A stretch of DNA of 64,000 nucleotides, taken from NCBI RefSeq assembly GCF_036345015.1, contig NZ_CP084098.1:2741326-2805325 (forward strand), given 5' to 3'. Shown one piece after another: positions 33,325 to 43,202 of this stretch. Below the pieces are notes generated by a model. That model did not search any database. It was not told where the DNA came from and saw nothing but the letters and a program-made list of their open reading frames with translations. Position numbers and translations under genes: made by a program. The first letter of the stretch is position 1. Every line of letters starts with the position of its first letter. This stretch comes from Cyanobacterium sp. Dongsha4. GTDB lineage: Bacteria > Cyanobacteriota > Cyanobacteriia > Cyanobacteriales > Cyanobacteriaceae.

Positions 33325-34710
33325 ATGGATAATTATTCTCCTGCTCACGTCACTTTAATTAATAGTAAATTAAAAGAAAAAGTAGAGTATATTCTTTCTA
33401 GTCAATCTCTTAATTTAATGGGCAGATCTCCCGATTGTCAAGTGGTTTTAGATCCTCAAGAATATATTACTGTCTCTCGTTATCATGCACAAATTCAGTT
33501 AATAGAAAAAGATGATAATTTTTATTGGCAAATAGAAGATAAAGGAACAACTAATGGTACTTTTATTAATGGGGAAAAAATTATTTCTCCTTATACCCTC
33601 AAAAGCGGCGATCGCATCTTATTAGGATTAAAAGGACCAGAATTTATTTTCACCACAGAAATATTAAATCCAACGGTATTAGTCGAAGATTCTCCTCCAA
33701 AAATTAATCAAGATAAAGATAAATTAGAAAATCAGAATATAGAAACTGGGGAGCTAAAAGAAGATATAACATATAATAAAACTAATAAAGAAAAAATAGT
33801 TGCTAATAAAACAGAAAAACAAGAAAATAATCAAAATTTACCTCAAGAAAAAGTAACAGATAAACCAAAAATTGAGAAAGAAAAAATAGACCTTGATGCT
33901 TATTTAAAACCAATTAATATTCCTGAAAAAAATCTTTTTAATTTAGTCAATTTTCAAGAAATAGCTACCTTAGAAATAGATAGCAAAGAGGTTCAATGTT
34001 GTGTATTTAATCCTCAGAATCAATTAATTGTAACTGCACTCTCTAATAAAAATATAGAAATATGGGAATGGCAAACAAAAACAAGAATATTAACCCTAGA
34101 AAATGCCCATAGGATTAATATAAATAGCGTAAACTTTAGTCATGATAGTAAAAAATTAATTAGTGGTGGTAGCGATAAAATAGTTAAAATTTGGGATATA
34201 GAAAATCAAGCAGAAATAGCATCTTTATCAGGGCATAAAATGGCAATAAATACCCTCTGTTTTAGTCAGGATGATAAATTATTAGCTAGTAGTGGCAGTG
34301 ATAAAATAATAAAAATTTGGAATGTAGAAAATCAAGCAGAAATAGCATCCTTATCAGGACATAAAATGGCAGTAAATAGCCTTTGTTTTAGTGATGATAA
34401 CCACTATCTAATCAGTGGAGGAGGAGATAAATTAATCAAAATTTGGAATATAGAAAAACAAGAAGAAGAAAAAACCATTAAAGTAGAAAGTAAATCCCCT
34501 ATTCAATCCTTAACTTTTAGTCCTGATAATACGTTAATTATTTGTTTGCTTCAAGACGGGAAAATTAGTGTTTATGATCGAGAAAAAGAAACAGAATTAA
34601 TAACTCTAACATCTCCTGATATATGGGGAGAATTAATTGCAATTAATCGAAATGGAAATTTATTCATCAGCAAATCTCCAGATAAAGGCATTGTTATTGG
34701 GCAAATTTAA
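33325..34710 (+). CDS. FHA domain and WD40 repeat protein
   Basis: The product is 461 residues. Residues ~20-110 are an FHA domain with the phosphothreonine-binding elements (LMGRSPDCQVVL, SRYHAQIQL, GTTNGTFING). Residues ~115-200 are a charged Lys/Glu/Asn linker. Residues ~207-461 are six WD40-like blades, two of them nearly identical (ENQAEIASLSGHKMA twice). It probably binds a Thr-phosphorylated partner and acts as a scaffold with Ser/Thr kinases. A seven-bladed propeller would need one more blade. The long frame at 34637-34825 in another phase overlaps its end and is not a gene. Confidence 0.85.
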   Translation: MDNYSPAHVTLINSKLKEKVEYILSSQSLNLMGRSPDCQVVLDPQEYITVSRYHAQIQLIEKDDNFYWQIEDKGTTNGTFINGEKIISPYTLKSGDRILLGLKGPEFIFTTEILNPTVLVEDSPPKINQDKDKLENQNIETGELKEDITYNKTNKEKIVANKTEKQENNQNLPQEKVTDKPKIEKEKIDLDAYLKPINIPEKNLFNLVNFQEIATLEIDSKEVQCCVFNPQNQLIVTALSNKNIEIWEWQTKTRILTLENAHRININSVNFSHDSKKLISGGSDKIVKIWDIENQAEIASLSGHKMAINTLCFSQDDKLLASSGSDKIIKIWNVENQAEIASLSGHKMAVNSLCFSDDNHYLISGGGDKLIKIWNIEKQEEEKTIKVESKSPIQSLTFSPDNTLIICLLQDGKISVYDREKETELITLTSPDIWGELIAINRNGNLFISKSPDKGIVIGQI

Positions 34711-34923
34711 CCCTGTTGTTTACCCTCGGCAACACCACTTTTTCATCAACCCTCAATTAAAACCATCAAGTCTGTTACCTGACACCCGAAACTTAACCAA
34801 ACCCAATATCCTTATGCCAAACTGAGGTTAATTAATTCCCAAAGTTGGGAAAAATAAAAAATTATATATTTCTGCTATATTTGCTAATATTAGTTAATTC
34901 TAATCAAAATCTCCCAATGACTT

Positions 34924-35478
34924 ATGTTAGCCCACGATACCTTACCCAAAAAGAATACTAATGCTGTCGTAAAAAATAAATCCCTTAATCAAAGAGATTT
35001 TCGCCGTAAATCCAGTCATTTCCACAATCAAGAACAAACCGTAAATAAAAACCCTAGGCGCGTTCAAGAAAGAAATAGTAATACTTCTACTTCTCAGTTT
35101 TCAGAATCAATACAGTATCCTCTATGGTTAAAAAGTTTTATCGTCCTTAATCATTTTTCATCTGTTATTTGTGGTCTGAGTGTTGGTACAGCATTAGTAA
35201 TTTATGGCATGACAGTTTATGCTCCAAAGCAGTGGACTAATAAATATCATCAGTTACAAAATTTGCAAAAACAAGAAAGACAATTTACTTTTACCGATGA
35301 AGTACTGAAAGATACATTGGCGGAATCCGCCCAGCAACAGGGATCTGGCTTTGTAAATCCAGACCAAAGTAAGCCCCCTATTTTCTTACCAGAAACTAAC
35401 GCCACTGCCATTACCCCAAAACCAATTAACCCAGTCAAAATAAAAAAAGTCAAACCTATTTATCCTGTTGCCTATTAA
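34924..35478 (+). CDS. Single-pass membrane protein upstream of ftsI, candidate FtsL
   Basis: The product is 184 residues. The polar, Asn/Gln/Arg-rich cytoplasmic N-terminus (1-65) is followed by one transmembrane helix (~72-98, IVLNHFSSVICGLSVGTALV). A short heptad-like segment comes next (NKYHQLQNLQKQERQF), then a Pro-rich tail. This topology and the place directly before ftsI are those of FtsL, the bitopic coiled-coil division protein. FtsL sequences diverge so much that similarity alone cannot settle it. The 231 bp gap to ftsI is longer than in a tight operon. Confidence 0.6.
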   Translation: MLAHDTLPKKNTNAVVKNKSLNQRDFRRKSSHFHNQEQTVNKNPRRVQERNSNTSTSQFSESIQYPLWLKSFIVLNHFSSVICGLSVGTALVIYGMTVYAPKQWTNKYHQLQNLQKQERQFTFTDEVLKDTLAESAQQQGSGFVNPDQSKPPIFLPETNATAITPKPINPVKIKKVKPIYPVAY

Positions 35479-35709
35479 GATTAAACCGATTGGCTCTCTT
35501 GCTTCTCGTCGTGATAAATTGTTGGTTAGGGCAGGAAAGAGGAAAAAGGGAATTATTGAATAATAATTTATAAACTTTTAACTTTATATTTAACCTGAAA
35601 CCAGAAACTTTTTTAAGAAGTAATTTATCATAAACTACGATAGAAGAATCAACTTATTTCTTTTTAGTCAATTGTTTGTAATAATGCTAAGTTATTTAAC
35701 TTCCTCAAG

Positions 35710-37533
35710 ATGAATGTTTTTAAGCTAAAATCTGACAATGATCATGTTGGTAACTCTCAATCTAACAGTAAATTGAGTAACCTAAAATTAGCCTTTACTC
35801 AGTTAAATTTTGATACATGGATTAGACTATTACTGATTTGGTTGTTTTTAGTTTTTGGAGCGACTGGTTTAGGATGGCGACTATATAAACTACAAATAGT
35901 CAAAGGAGATGAGTTAGTTAAACTGGCAAAACAGCAACAAACCTATAACTTTCGTCCATATATTCCTCGTCGCTCGGTTACAGATGCACGGGGTAATGTT
36001 ATTGCCCTTGATAAAGTGGTTTATAAGGTTTATGTTCATCCTGTGATGTTAAATGAAGATAAGGATATAGTTGCTGAAAAATTAGCAACCATTCTTACAG
36101 ATAGAGACAAAAATGAGATTTTAAAAGTTTTAAATAGCGGTGACACTGGTATCGTTTTAGCTCGAACCGTGACGGAAGACCAAGGAAATAGTATTAAAAG
36201 ATTGGGATTTGAAGGGATTGACCTAGAAAAACGCTATGCTCGTTTTTATCCCCAAGGGGAGTTGTTTGCTGACATAATTGGTTATGTGGATACAGAACAT
36301 AGTGGACAGGCAGGAATAGAATATAGTCAACAAGATTTATTAGAACGGGATTTAACTCAACTAGATTTAAAATCTATGATGACGGTAAAAAAAGACGGTG
36401 AAGGGGCTATTATTCCTGCTTCTTTGCCAGATGGTATCGTCCAATTAGATGATTTACAACTGCAACTTACCCTTGATACAAGACTACAAAGGGCGGCAAG
36501 GGATTCTCTCAAAGCACAAATTAAAAAATTTAATGCGAAACGAGGGGCTGTTATTGTTATGGATGTGCATACAGGGGAGATAGTTTCTCTGGTAAGTGAA
36601 CCTACTTACGATCCTAATAATTATTCCAGCTATGATTTTGCTCTTTACAAAAATTGGACTGTAACAGATAGTTATGAACCGGGTTCAACTTTTAAACCCA
36701 TAAATGTTGCGATCGCACTTGATGAGGGAGTAATTAATTCTACCTCAAGGGTATTAGATGCACCTAGTGTAGTAATTGATGGATGGCCGATTTCTAATGC
36801 TTCTAAAACAGGAAAAGGGTGGGTTAGTATTACCAAAGCCTTAGAAGATTCTAGTAATACAGCGATGATTTATACCATGAAAAAACTAAGCCGAGAAAAA
36901 TACTACCAAAGATTAGAAGAATTAGGCTTAGATAAACTAATGGGGGTTGATTTACCTTTTGAAGCCACAGGATACGTAAAACCGAAAAGTATTTTCACCG
37001 CCAGAGACATCGAAACAGCAGTATCAGCCTTTGGACAGGGATTATCTCTCACACCATTGAAATTAGTTCAACTTCATGCGTCTCTCGCTAATGGAGGAAA
37101 GTTAGTTACCCCTCACGTTGTTAAAGGTTTAGTCAATGCAGAAGGAGAAATAGAATCGAGTGCTTCCTTGAAAACTAAGCAAATATTTTCTCCCGAATCT
37201 GCTCGTAGTGTCACTTTAATGATGCAATCAGTAGTTGCTAACGGTACAGGTAAAGCCGCTCACATCGAAGGCTATCACATAGGGGGTAAAACGGGAACAG
37301 CCCAAAAACATGATGGTAGAGGAAGATATAAAGCAGATGCTAAAATCACCAGTTTTATTTCCATTTTACCTAGTGATGATCCTCAATATATTGTTTTTGC
37401 AGTGGTAGATGAACCAAAAGGAGCAAATACTTATGGCTCAACTGTTGCCGCTCCTGTAGTTAAAGATGTTATTAAAGCCATTATTCGGACTTATGGACTT
37501 CCTCCCTCCTATACTCCTCAAAAGAAAGAATAG
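35710..37533 (+). CDS. ftsI: Septal peptidoglycan transpeptidase (PBP3/FtsI)
   Basis: The product is 607 residues: a cytoplasmic N-terminus, one membrane anchor (~38-60, LLLIWLFLVFGATGLG), a PBP dimerisation domain (PRRSVTDARGNVIA), and a transpeptidase domain with Ser326 in GSTFKP, the SSN motif and KTGT. It cross-links peptidoglycan at the division septum. Length and motifs are normal for class B PBPs; the division role rather than elongation is inferred from its neighbour and resemblance to cyanobacterial FtsI. Confidence 0.9.
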   Translation: MNVFKLKSDNDHVGNSQSNSKLSNLKLAFTQLNFDTWIRLLLIWLFLVFGATGLGWRLYKLQIVKGDELVKLAKQQQTYNFRPYIPRRSVTDARGNVIALDKVVYKVYVHPVMLNEDKDIVAEKLATILTDRDKNEILKVLNSGDTGIVLARTVTEDQGNSIKRLGFEGIDLEKRYARFYPQGELFADIIGYVDTEHSGQAGIEYSQQDLLERDLTQLDLKSMMTVKKDGEGAIIPASLPDGIVQLDDLQLQLTLDTRLQRAARDSLKAQIKKFNAKRGAVIVMDVHTGEIVSLVSEPTYDPNNYSSYDFALYKNWTVTDSYEPGSTFKPINVAIALDEGVINSTSRVLDAPSVVIDGWPISNASKTGKGWVSITKALEDSSNTAMIYTMKKLSREKYYQRLEELGLDKLMGVDLPFEATGYVKPKSIFTARDIETAVSAFGQGLSLTPLKLVQLHASLANGGKLVTPHVVKGLVNAEGEIESSASLKTKQIFSPESARSVTLMMQSVVANGTGKAAHIEGYHIGGKTGTAQKHDGRGRYKADAKITSFISILPSDDPQYIVFAVVDEPKGANTYGSTVAAPVVKDVIKAIIRTYGLPPSYTPQKKE

Positions 37534-37605
37534 ATTTCGTCTGAGATATTGGGGTATTAGAGGATTGGATGAATAATTTTAAAAAGTAGTTTAGGGGATT
37601 TCGGG

Positions 37606-37643
37606 GTTCGGAGTTCGGAGTTCGGAGTTCGGAGTTCGGAGTT
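37606..37643. repeat. Heptanucleotide tandem repeat (GAGTTCG)n
   Basis: About five copies of GAGTTCG/GGAGTTC lie in the 272 bp spacer between ftsI and the NYN-Hsp70 gene (convergent). They are followed by TTTGCCC units at about 37674-37702. The same spacer order recurs inverted at 49330-49420. Confidence 0.85.
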
Positions 37644-37805
37644 AGAAGTTATTAATTATCATCAACTATTTACCTTTGCCCTTTGCCCTTTGCCCTTTGC
37701 CCTTTTAACTTTCACCTTTGCCCCCTGCCCCCCACTTCTTCCTAAATCTGCTACCAAAGCGAGAAAATTTTATGTCTAACTGAGGTGAGTTAAGATTCCA
37801 AAAAT

Positions 37806-40800
37806 TTATTCTCTGATAGTATCAATGAGGAATTGTTTGATTTGGCTCGAATCCTCCTCGGAAACTGTGGCAATATTTAACATTTTTGGTAATAATTCTA
37901 TGCGATCATCAAATATGGACTCAATTTGGCGGAAACCACTTAAATAACTATGGACAGGTAAATCGGATTTTGGTAATAACTCTATTTGTCGGCAGATGGT
38001 GGGATTTAGTTCATAGTCTAGGGCGTGCCATGCTAAACACTGGGATAAGCACCCTAACATATTTAAGGCAACTTGAGGTTTGATGATTACATGGTGCAAC
38101 TGTTCTAGGGCAAATTGAGCGATTCCTTCTACCTGTTTAAAGTCAATTCTATACTCTTCAGGTTGTCCGGGGCTAATTAAACGACTTAACGCCCATGCGG
38201 CTTTTTCTTGTTGTCCCAAATGTTTGCTCGTTTTTAAAACGTTTTTCAGGAAGTTAAGGTTATTGGAGTTGCATTGACCACATTTACCTAGTGAGTTCAA
38301 AAATACTAGAGAGCTTGGTTCTCTTTGAAAACACTTAAAGGCTTCTATTAGTTTGAGATCAAACCCTTCCCATAATAGTTTACCCGGAATATTTGCGATC
38401 GCCTGATAAAGTTTATTATCTAATCGGGCTAAATCCTGATTAATTTTCATTTGAATCCACTGTTCAAATTTAATCTCAGCACTTTTTAAGGCGAGAGATT
38501 CTTCTGGGTTGAGAGAGGCTAAAATTTCCCCCAAACACAATACCGCTAAATAACTACGGGTTGGATGGTTAGATGTTCCCCAAAAACTATCCATTTCTAG
38601 CCATCGCAGTAAATCATTGACGATTTCTCCTCGATTAGATGCGATCGCGCTTAACTTAGTTAAATCACGACGGCGATCATGTAAACGAGCATTATTGAAA
38701 TTGCGATCTAACTGATAGGCTACGTCTTCCCAATCTTTAAATTTTACTTGCACGCCATCGTCAATTTCTTTACCTTTACGAGTGCGAGAAATATGGGGAA
38801 TTAAAGTTTTAGGGTCAAATTCACTAGCCACTTTCAAGGTTTTAGTGGTGGCCACAAAACCGTTGTTATGATGATCAGAGGCAACCTCTAACTTAAATCG
38901 TGCTTTCTCATTTTTTTGAGATACTAAAGTTAATAACAATCGTTCATCAAAAGTGTATTCTACCTCCAAATTGAGAGGATCACCCGGTTGTAAATTAGCT
39001 TCTAAAATTTCATTGAAAGATACCCCCCGTGAACGTTGTAAATTGGTATTTACATTAGGTTTACTACCCATGCCCACCCAAATATCAAAACTTAGATAGC
39101 CTTCAGCTAAGGAAGGTAACTTCAAACCATTCAGACTGGTTTTGTAAGGGTATTTTTGTCCTTGGGCAATTAATAATCTTAATCCTGTTGTATCTTCTTG
39201 ATTGGTTTGCAAATAGATATGGGTAGGATTAACTCTTTCCACAGATTTTAATGCCCCTGCCGCATATAAACTTGCACCCCTTGCCACCGCTAAATCGGGA
39301 TTCCCTTCATCTAAAATGGGAATATTACCAAAAAGCTCTCTTAATCTGTCTTTTATCGGAGGAAAATAAGTCATACCCCCGTTGAGCAAAATTGCGTCCA
39401 CTTCTGGTATTTTTCCAGTGGTGATTTTCGCCTTTAACAATACATCTAAAATTGGTACGACAAAAGTATCAAAGCGGTCAGTAAAAGGGGTTTCATCAAA
39501 AGCAGTTTCGGGGTTCATGGCTTGTAACATCTCCAAATTGAGATCAGGGCAGAGTAAATCTGCTAAAATCAAACTCATCTTATCGACACTGATATAATGG
39601 CGAATGGGTAATTGATTATCTAAAAAAGTACCTTGAAAAGCCAATTTAAAGTTATTTTTATCATTAGTAGAAAAATACTCAGATCCCCATAATTTCTTAA
39701 ATTTTTCTGCATAAAGAGGCAATTCATACCCTAATTTATCTCGATCAGCAGGAGACAAATTAACATTATTAACTGCATTCTTTAAAATATAATTAGCAAT
39801 TAATTGATCAACTTTATCCCCTCCAACACGGGTACGAGATCCGATTGCAACATCATTGATCAAAAAAGTATTACTATTACTATCCCACTGCACCTGATGT
39901 AATGTAACATCTAAAGTACCTCCCCCCAAATCATAAACCATGATATTTGCAGGGGTATTAACATCAAAAGCAGGAGGAATATCACCCCGTTGCATCGAGT
40001 AAAGAAAATCATACAAAGCCCCTTGAGGTTCAGATAATAATACAACATCTTCCTCTTGCCAACCAGCCAACACCGCCGCCTTTCTCGTTGCTTCAATGGC
40101 ATCTGATTCATAGGAAGCAGGATGAGTAATCACCACACCTCCCACATTGGTATATTTATCTAACAACTGCTGACGGCAAAAATTTAACACTTGAGAAGCC
40201 GCCTTTTCAGGAGAAACTTTTCCCGATGTCAGAGAATATTCAAAGGGTTTCCCATCAAGGTTATATCCCATATTGTGTTTCCATGCCAAAATAGTTTGAT
40301 CTCGGAAAGCATAAGCATTACTCTTAATATGTCCACCAATTTCTCCTTCGTCTGCCGAAGTAAAACGCACTCCAGAAGGAATAATTGCCTTTTTCACCAA
40401 GCTACCATTTTCATCCTTTACAGGCACTTCCACCACTGAAGCATTCCATTCCTTTCTCAGAGTATAATTAGCTAAAGACATAACAGTATTAGTTGTACCT
40501 AAATCTATCCCCACATAAGTAGGTTGCATTACCTCCGTAAGAATTTCCACATAATTAGCATTTTCTCTGGACTTATTACCGATTTGATTACCAATTACTA
40601 GGGATTTTATGCCTTTAGATTGAAGATAGCTAAAAAGTCGAGCATAGTCATTATCATTACTAACAATTGCCACTAAATTAATAGCTAATTTACTATTATT
40701 AATTAACTCATCTACGGTTTGAAAGATTAAATTATCTACTTCTTGAGAAACAGGATTTAAGCCGGGGGTTAATTCAAAACGATAGTCAAATTTACGAAAA

Positions 40801-40946
40801 CTACTACCATAGGCAGTTAAGACAGAAGGAGTATTAGAAAAAGCTCTTTTGACAACCATATTGCCGTATTTACCACATAGTTGCTCAATGGTTTCTAATC
40901 TCGGTTTAATATTATCTAAATCTAATAAAACAGCAATATTGTACAT
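37806..40946 (-). CDS. NYN nuclease domain-Hsp70 fusion protein with helical C-terminal extension
   Basis: The product is 1046 residues. Residues 1-138 are a NYN (PIN-like, LabA/DUF88-type) domain with acidic residues at Asp9, Asp71, Asp98 and Asp100 (VLLDLDNI, SQEVDNLI, VSNDNDYARLF), so the metal-binding site looks intact. An Hsp70 ATPase begins at ~142 (YVGIDLGTTNTV), with phosphate-2 motif VYDLGGGTLDV (~338) and adenosine motif LLNGGMTYFPPI (~515). A beta-type substrate domain (~585-710) follows, then ~320 residues of helical, HEAT-like sequence in place of the usual lid. It has a good Shine-Dalgarno sequence (AGAGGAAA). It lies 49 bp downstream of the GrpE-like gene. The likely role is a chaperone-coupled RNA nuclease or folding of a specific client; this is inference. 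I know of no named member. Confidence 0.85.
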   Translation of the reverse strand: MYNIAVLLDLDNIKPRLETIEQLCGKYGNMVVKRAFSNTPSVLTAYGSSFRKFDYRFELTPGLNPVSQEVDNLIFQTVDELINNSKLAINLVAIVSNDNDYARLFSYLQSKGIKSLVIGNQIGNKSRENANYVEILTEVMQPTYVGIDLGTTNTVMSLANYTLRKEWNASVVEVPVKDENGSLVKKAIIPSGVRFTSADEGEIGGHIKSNAYAFRDQTILAWKHNMGYNLDGKPFEYSLTSGKVSPEKAASQVLNFCRQQLLDKYTNVGGVVITHPASYESDAIEATRKAAVLAGWQEEDVVLLSEPQGALYDFLYSMQRGDIPPAFDVNTPANIMVYDLGGGTLDVTLHQVQWDSNSNTFLINDVAIGSRTRVGGDKVDQLIANYILKNAVNNVNLSPADRDKLGYELPLYAEKFKKLWGSEYFSTNDKNNFKLAFQGTFLDNQLPIRHYISVDKMSLILADLLCPDLNLEMLQAMNPETAFDETPFTDRFDTFVVPILDVLLKAKITTGKIPEVDAILLNGGMTYFPPIKDRLRELFGNIPILDEGNPDLAVARGASLYAAGALKSVERVNPTHIYLQTNQEDTTGLRLLIAQGQKYPYKTSLNGLKLPSLAEGYLSFDIWVGMGSKPNVNTNLQRSRGVSFNEILEANLQPGDPLNLEVEYTFDERLLLTLVSQKNEKARFKLEVASDHHNNGFVATTKTLKVASEFDPKTLIPHISRTRKGKEIDDGVQVKFKDWEDVAYQLDRNFNNARLHDRRRDLTKLSAIASNRGEIVNDLLRWLEMDSFWGTSNHPTRSYLAVLCLGEILASLNPEESLALKSAEIKFEQWIQMKINQDLARLDNKLYQAIANIPGKLLWEGFDLKLIEAFKCFQREPSSLVFLNSLGKCGQCNSNNLNFLKNVLKTSKHLGQQEKAAWALSRLISPGQPEEYRIDFKQVEGIAQFALEQLHHVIIKPQVALNMLGCLSQCLAWHALDYELNPTICRQIELLPKSDLPVHSYLSGFRQIESIFDDRIELLPKMLNIATVSEEDSSQIKQFLIDTIRE

Positions 40947-40995
40947 AATTTTTTCCTCTTGATTATCAAATATTTAGGCACAAGTTAATTAATTT

Positions 40996-42195
40996 CTAAT
41001 TTTCAATTTCTTCCACTTTTGCAGGGGTAACAATTTCTTCTCCCACTTTCCAACCACAGGCAACACATTGAACTTTTTTTACTTCTTCTTTACTGGTGAA
41101 TTGACTACCAGAAATATAGTTATATTTGTTGTTGTCTAAATCTTCTCCTGTGATTTCTAATATGGCTTCTGTATCTGGTGGAAAAGGTTGAATATTTAAC
41201 GTAGAAAAAGCCTTAAATAAATTTTCTAAATTAATAAAACAAGTGAGGGTATCTTGAGTTGATAAACCTTCATTATTTTCTAGTAATTTATCAATCTTTT
41301 TATAAAGGCTAAAGAGTTGATCTAAAACAGGTTGTTGTTGTTCATCTTGGAGAGATTTAGCTAATGTATAAACTGCTTCTTGTAAGGAGTTTTCTTTTAT
41401 ATCTTGAATTTCTCTTTCTAACTCCTGACTCTCATTTTCTAGTCTGCTAATTTCTGCCCTTAAATTATTTTCTGTTTCCCCTAATTCTTGAACTAAATTT
41501 TGTGCGGCTTTTTCTTTTATATCAGTCCTAGTTAAATTAAATTCTTTTTGTAATTGATAACCAAATTTACCAATATATTCTGATGCACCGAATTGAATTA
41601 TAGTTTGATAGGATTCAGAATTAAGAAGGAAATATTTATTTTTTTCGTCTAGGTAATAGGGTAGTTGATGCAAAAACCAAAAACTTCTTTCCCTTGAGCG
41701 ATTAAAGTTATCGATGATGTTTGCAAAGTTTTCTAATTTAATTAAATCAAGTTGATCGCTGTTAACAATTTTTTCAAATAAATCGACAAATTCTGATATT
41801 TTTTGATGCCAAAAAGTGATAAATTTATCTGGTCTAATACTATATTGGCGAGAGAGATGGTAATAAAAATTTTCGGCTTTGTTATATTCTTCGTCGTCTA
41901 ATTCGTCTAATTCGTCTAATAAGTCATCCCAATTATTTGTTTTATAGTTGAGCAATTTATCTAAACATTTAATCTGAATAACTGCTAGTTCGGAATATTG
42001 TCTTTTTTTACCGAAACTTCTAGGGGTTATATCTCCTAAAGCACGATCGAGAAAAAGGGTTAATTTGCCCCAAGGAGAAGACGTTAATTCAGCTTGAGAA
42101 ACGGGATTTTTCTGTTTATTAATAATGGGTTTAGGTTTTGTATTTCTTTCAAAGGCTTTTGCATTTATTTTCTGGAAAAAATCAGGTCTATTCAT
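40996..42195 (-). CDS. GrpE-like nucleotide exchange factor with novel N-terminal region
   Basis: The product is 399 residues. Residues 1-220 are helical and unlike anything I recognise. Residues ~225-275 form a coiled coil (NLRAEISRLENESQELEREI), and residues ~285-399 follow the GrpE pattern: a helical part (LQDEQQQPVLDQLFSLYKKI, FKAFSTLNIQPFPP) and a C-terminal beta part (CGWKVGEEIVTPAKVEEI), comparable to the KGYKLGDRVLRPAMVKVA end of GrpE. CxxC (VQCVACGW) might bind metal or be redox-active. It is the first gene of an operon with the NYN-Hsp70 protein, so it probably resets that Hsp70. The GrpE assignment is by eye and not certain. Confidence 0.7.
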   Translation of the reverse strand: MNRPDFFQKINAKAFERNTKPKPIINKQKNPVSQAELTSSPWGKLTLFLDRALGDITPRSFGKKRQYSELAVIQIKCLDKLLNYKTNNWDDLLDELDELDDEEYNKAENFYYHLSRQYSIRPDKFITFWHQKISEFVDLFEKIVNSDQLDLIKLENFANIIDNFNRSRERSFWFLHQLPYYLDEKNKYFLLNSESYQTIIQFGASEYIGKFGYQLQKEFNLTRTDIKEKAAQNLVQELGETENNLRAEISRLENESQELEREIQDIKENSLQEAVYTLAKSLQDEQQQPVLDQLFSLYKKIDKLLENNEGLSTQDTLTCFINLENLFKAFSTLNIQPFPPDTEAILEITGEDLDNNKYNYISGSQFTSKEEVKKVQCVACGWKVGEEIVTPAKVEEIEN

Positions 42196-42387
42196 GAAAA
42201 ATACCCACCGTATATAGAATTATGTTTTTCGGGTGCTTATCTATATATCAGTAGCGATTTTCAATTTTATGCAAAGTGATAATAATTTTTTGAAAGAATA
42301 AAAATGAAATTATATGTAATCAGAATTGAGCTTAAATAGTTATTCCTCATTTCTGATACTTTATTTCTGGTGCTTTTTCAATCTATG

Positions 42388-42993
42388 CTACGAAAAATGT
42401 AAAAGTAAGTGACGACTAGAATCTAAGGAGATTAATTTTTGTTTCTGCATATCTCCTAATAGTCTTGTTACTGTTACTCTGGTTGTACCGATCGCATCTG
42501 CTAAATTTTGATGAGTAAATCTAACTTTAATTCTAATTTTATCCTCTTTGGTTTCCCCTAAATATGCACCGAGAAGATTTAATAATTTTAGCAGACGTTC
42601 TTCTATTCTTTTCAAAGTTGCGATCGCTAATAACTCCTCTGTTTGACGAATACGGGTAACAGTTTCCGTGAGAATTTTTTGAGCTAAATTAGGATCATGT
42701 TCAATTTCTTCCAAAGAAAACCATTGTAAATAAACATCAGATAAAGCCTTAGCCTGAAAAGTATCGAGATTAGTAAACCACAAGCCGAAAAAATTGCCCG
42801 TTTGTGACCATCCTAATAAAGTTTCCTCTCCCAATGCACCCACTTTGAAAAGTTGTACAACTCCTCTATTAACTTGCCAAATGCCTTGAGCAATTAAGGG
42901 TATTTCTTCCCCCCGCTCATAAAAATGTAATCTTCTTTCTCCGGAACGTAATTGAGTTTTCAGATTATGATTGGAAGGATAACCCAGTAGCAT
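42388..42993 (-). CDS. Crp/Fnr family transcription regulator
   Basis: The product is 201 residues: a cNMP-fold sensor domain (1-120) and a C-terminal winged helix (~140-195, TRFTHQNLADAIGTTRVTVT-like; recognition helix TRVTVTRLLGDM). The phosphate-binding FGExxL..PRxA cassette of cAMP-binding members is absent, so it resembles the NtcA/CysR group with another or no ligand. Stand-alone gene. Its targets are unknown; it is not NtcA itself judged by its sequence. Confidence 0.82.
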   Translation of the reverse strand: MLLGYPSNHNLKTQLRSGERRLHFYERGEEIPLIAQGIWQVNRGVVQLFKVGALGEETLLGWSQTGNFFGLWFTNLDTFQAKALSDVYLQWFSLEEIEHDPNLAQKILTETVTRIRQTEELLAIATLKRIEERLLKLLNLLGAYLGETKEDKIRIKVRFTHQNLADAIGTTRVTVTRLLGDMQKQKLISLDSSRHLLLHFS

Positions 42994-43202
42994 AATAAAT
43001 ACTGTTATTGAGAATACATTGATTTAAGCATTAGGTTAACAGAACAAAATTAAGAACAGGTAAAGGTTTCTCACTTTATAGAATCTTTTTTCTCCCAGAT
43101 TTTATTGAATTGTTACCTTCAAGAATATATACACTTTCTCTCTATTTTCTTTAAAATAAACTGATAATAAATAAAAAACACCTGCTACCTGATACCTTTT
43201 TC

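Noticed and set aside
37806-40946. Naming the NYN-Hsp70 gene labA or dnaK
   Set aside because: LabA lacks an Hsp70 part and DnaK lacks a NYN part and has a normal lid; neither name describes this fusion.
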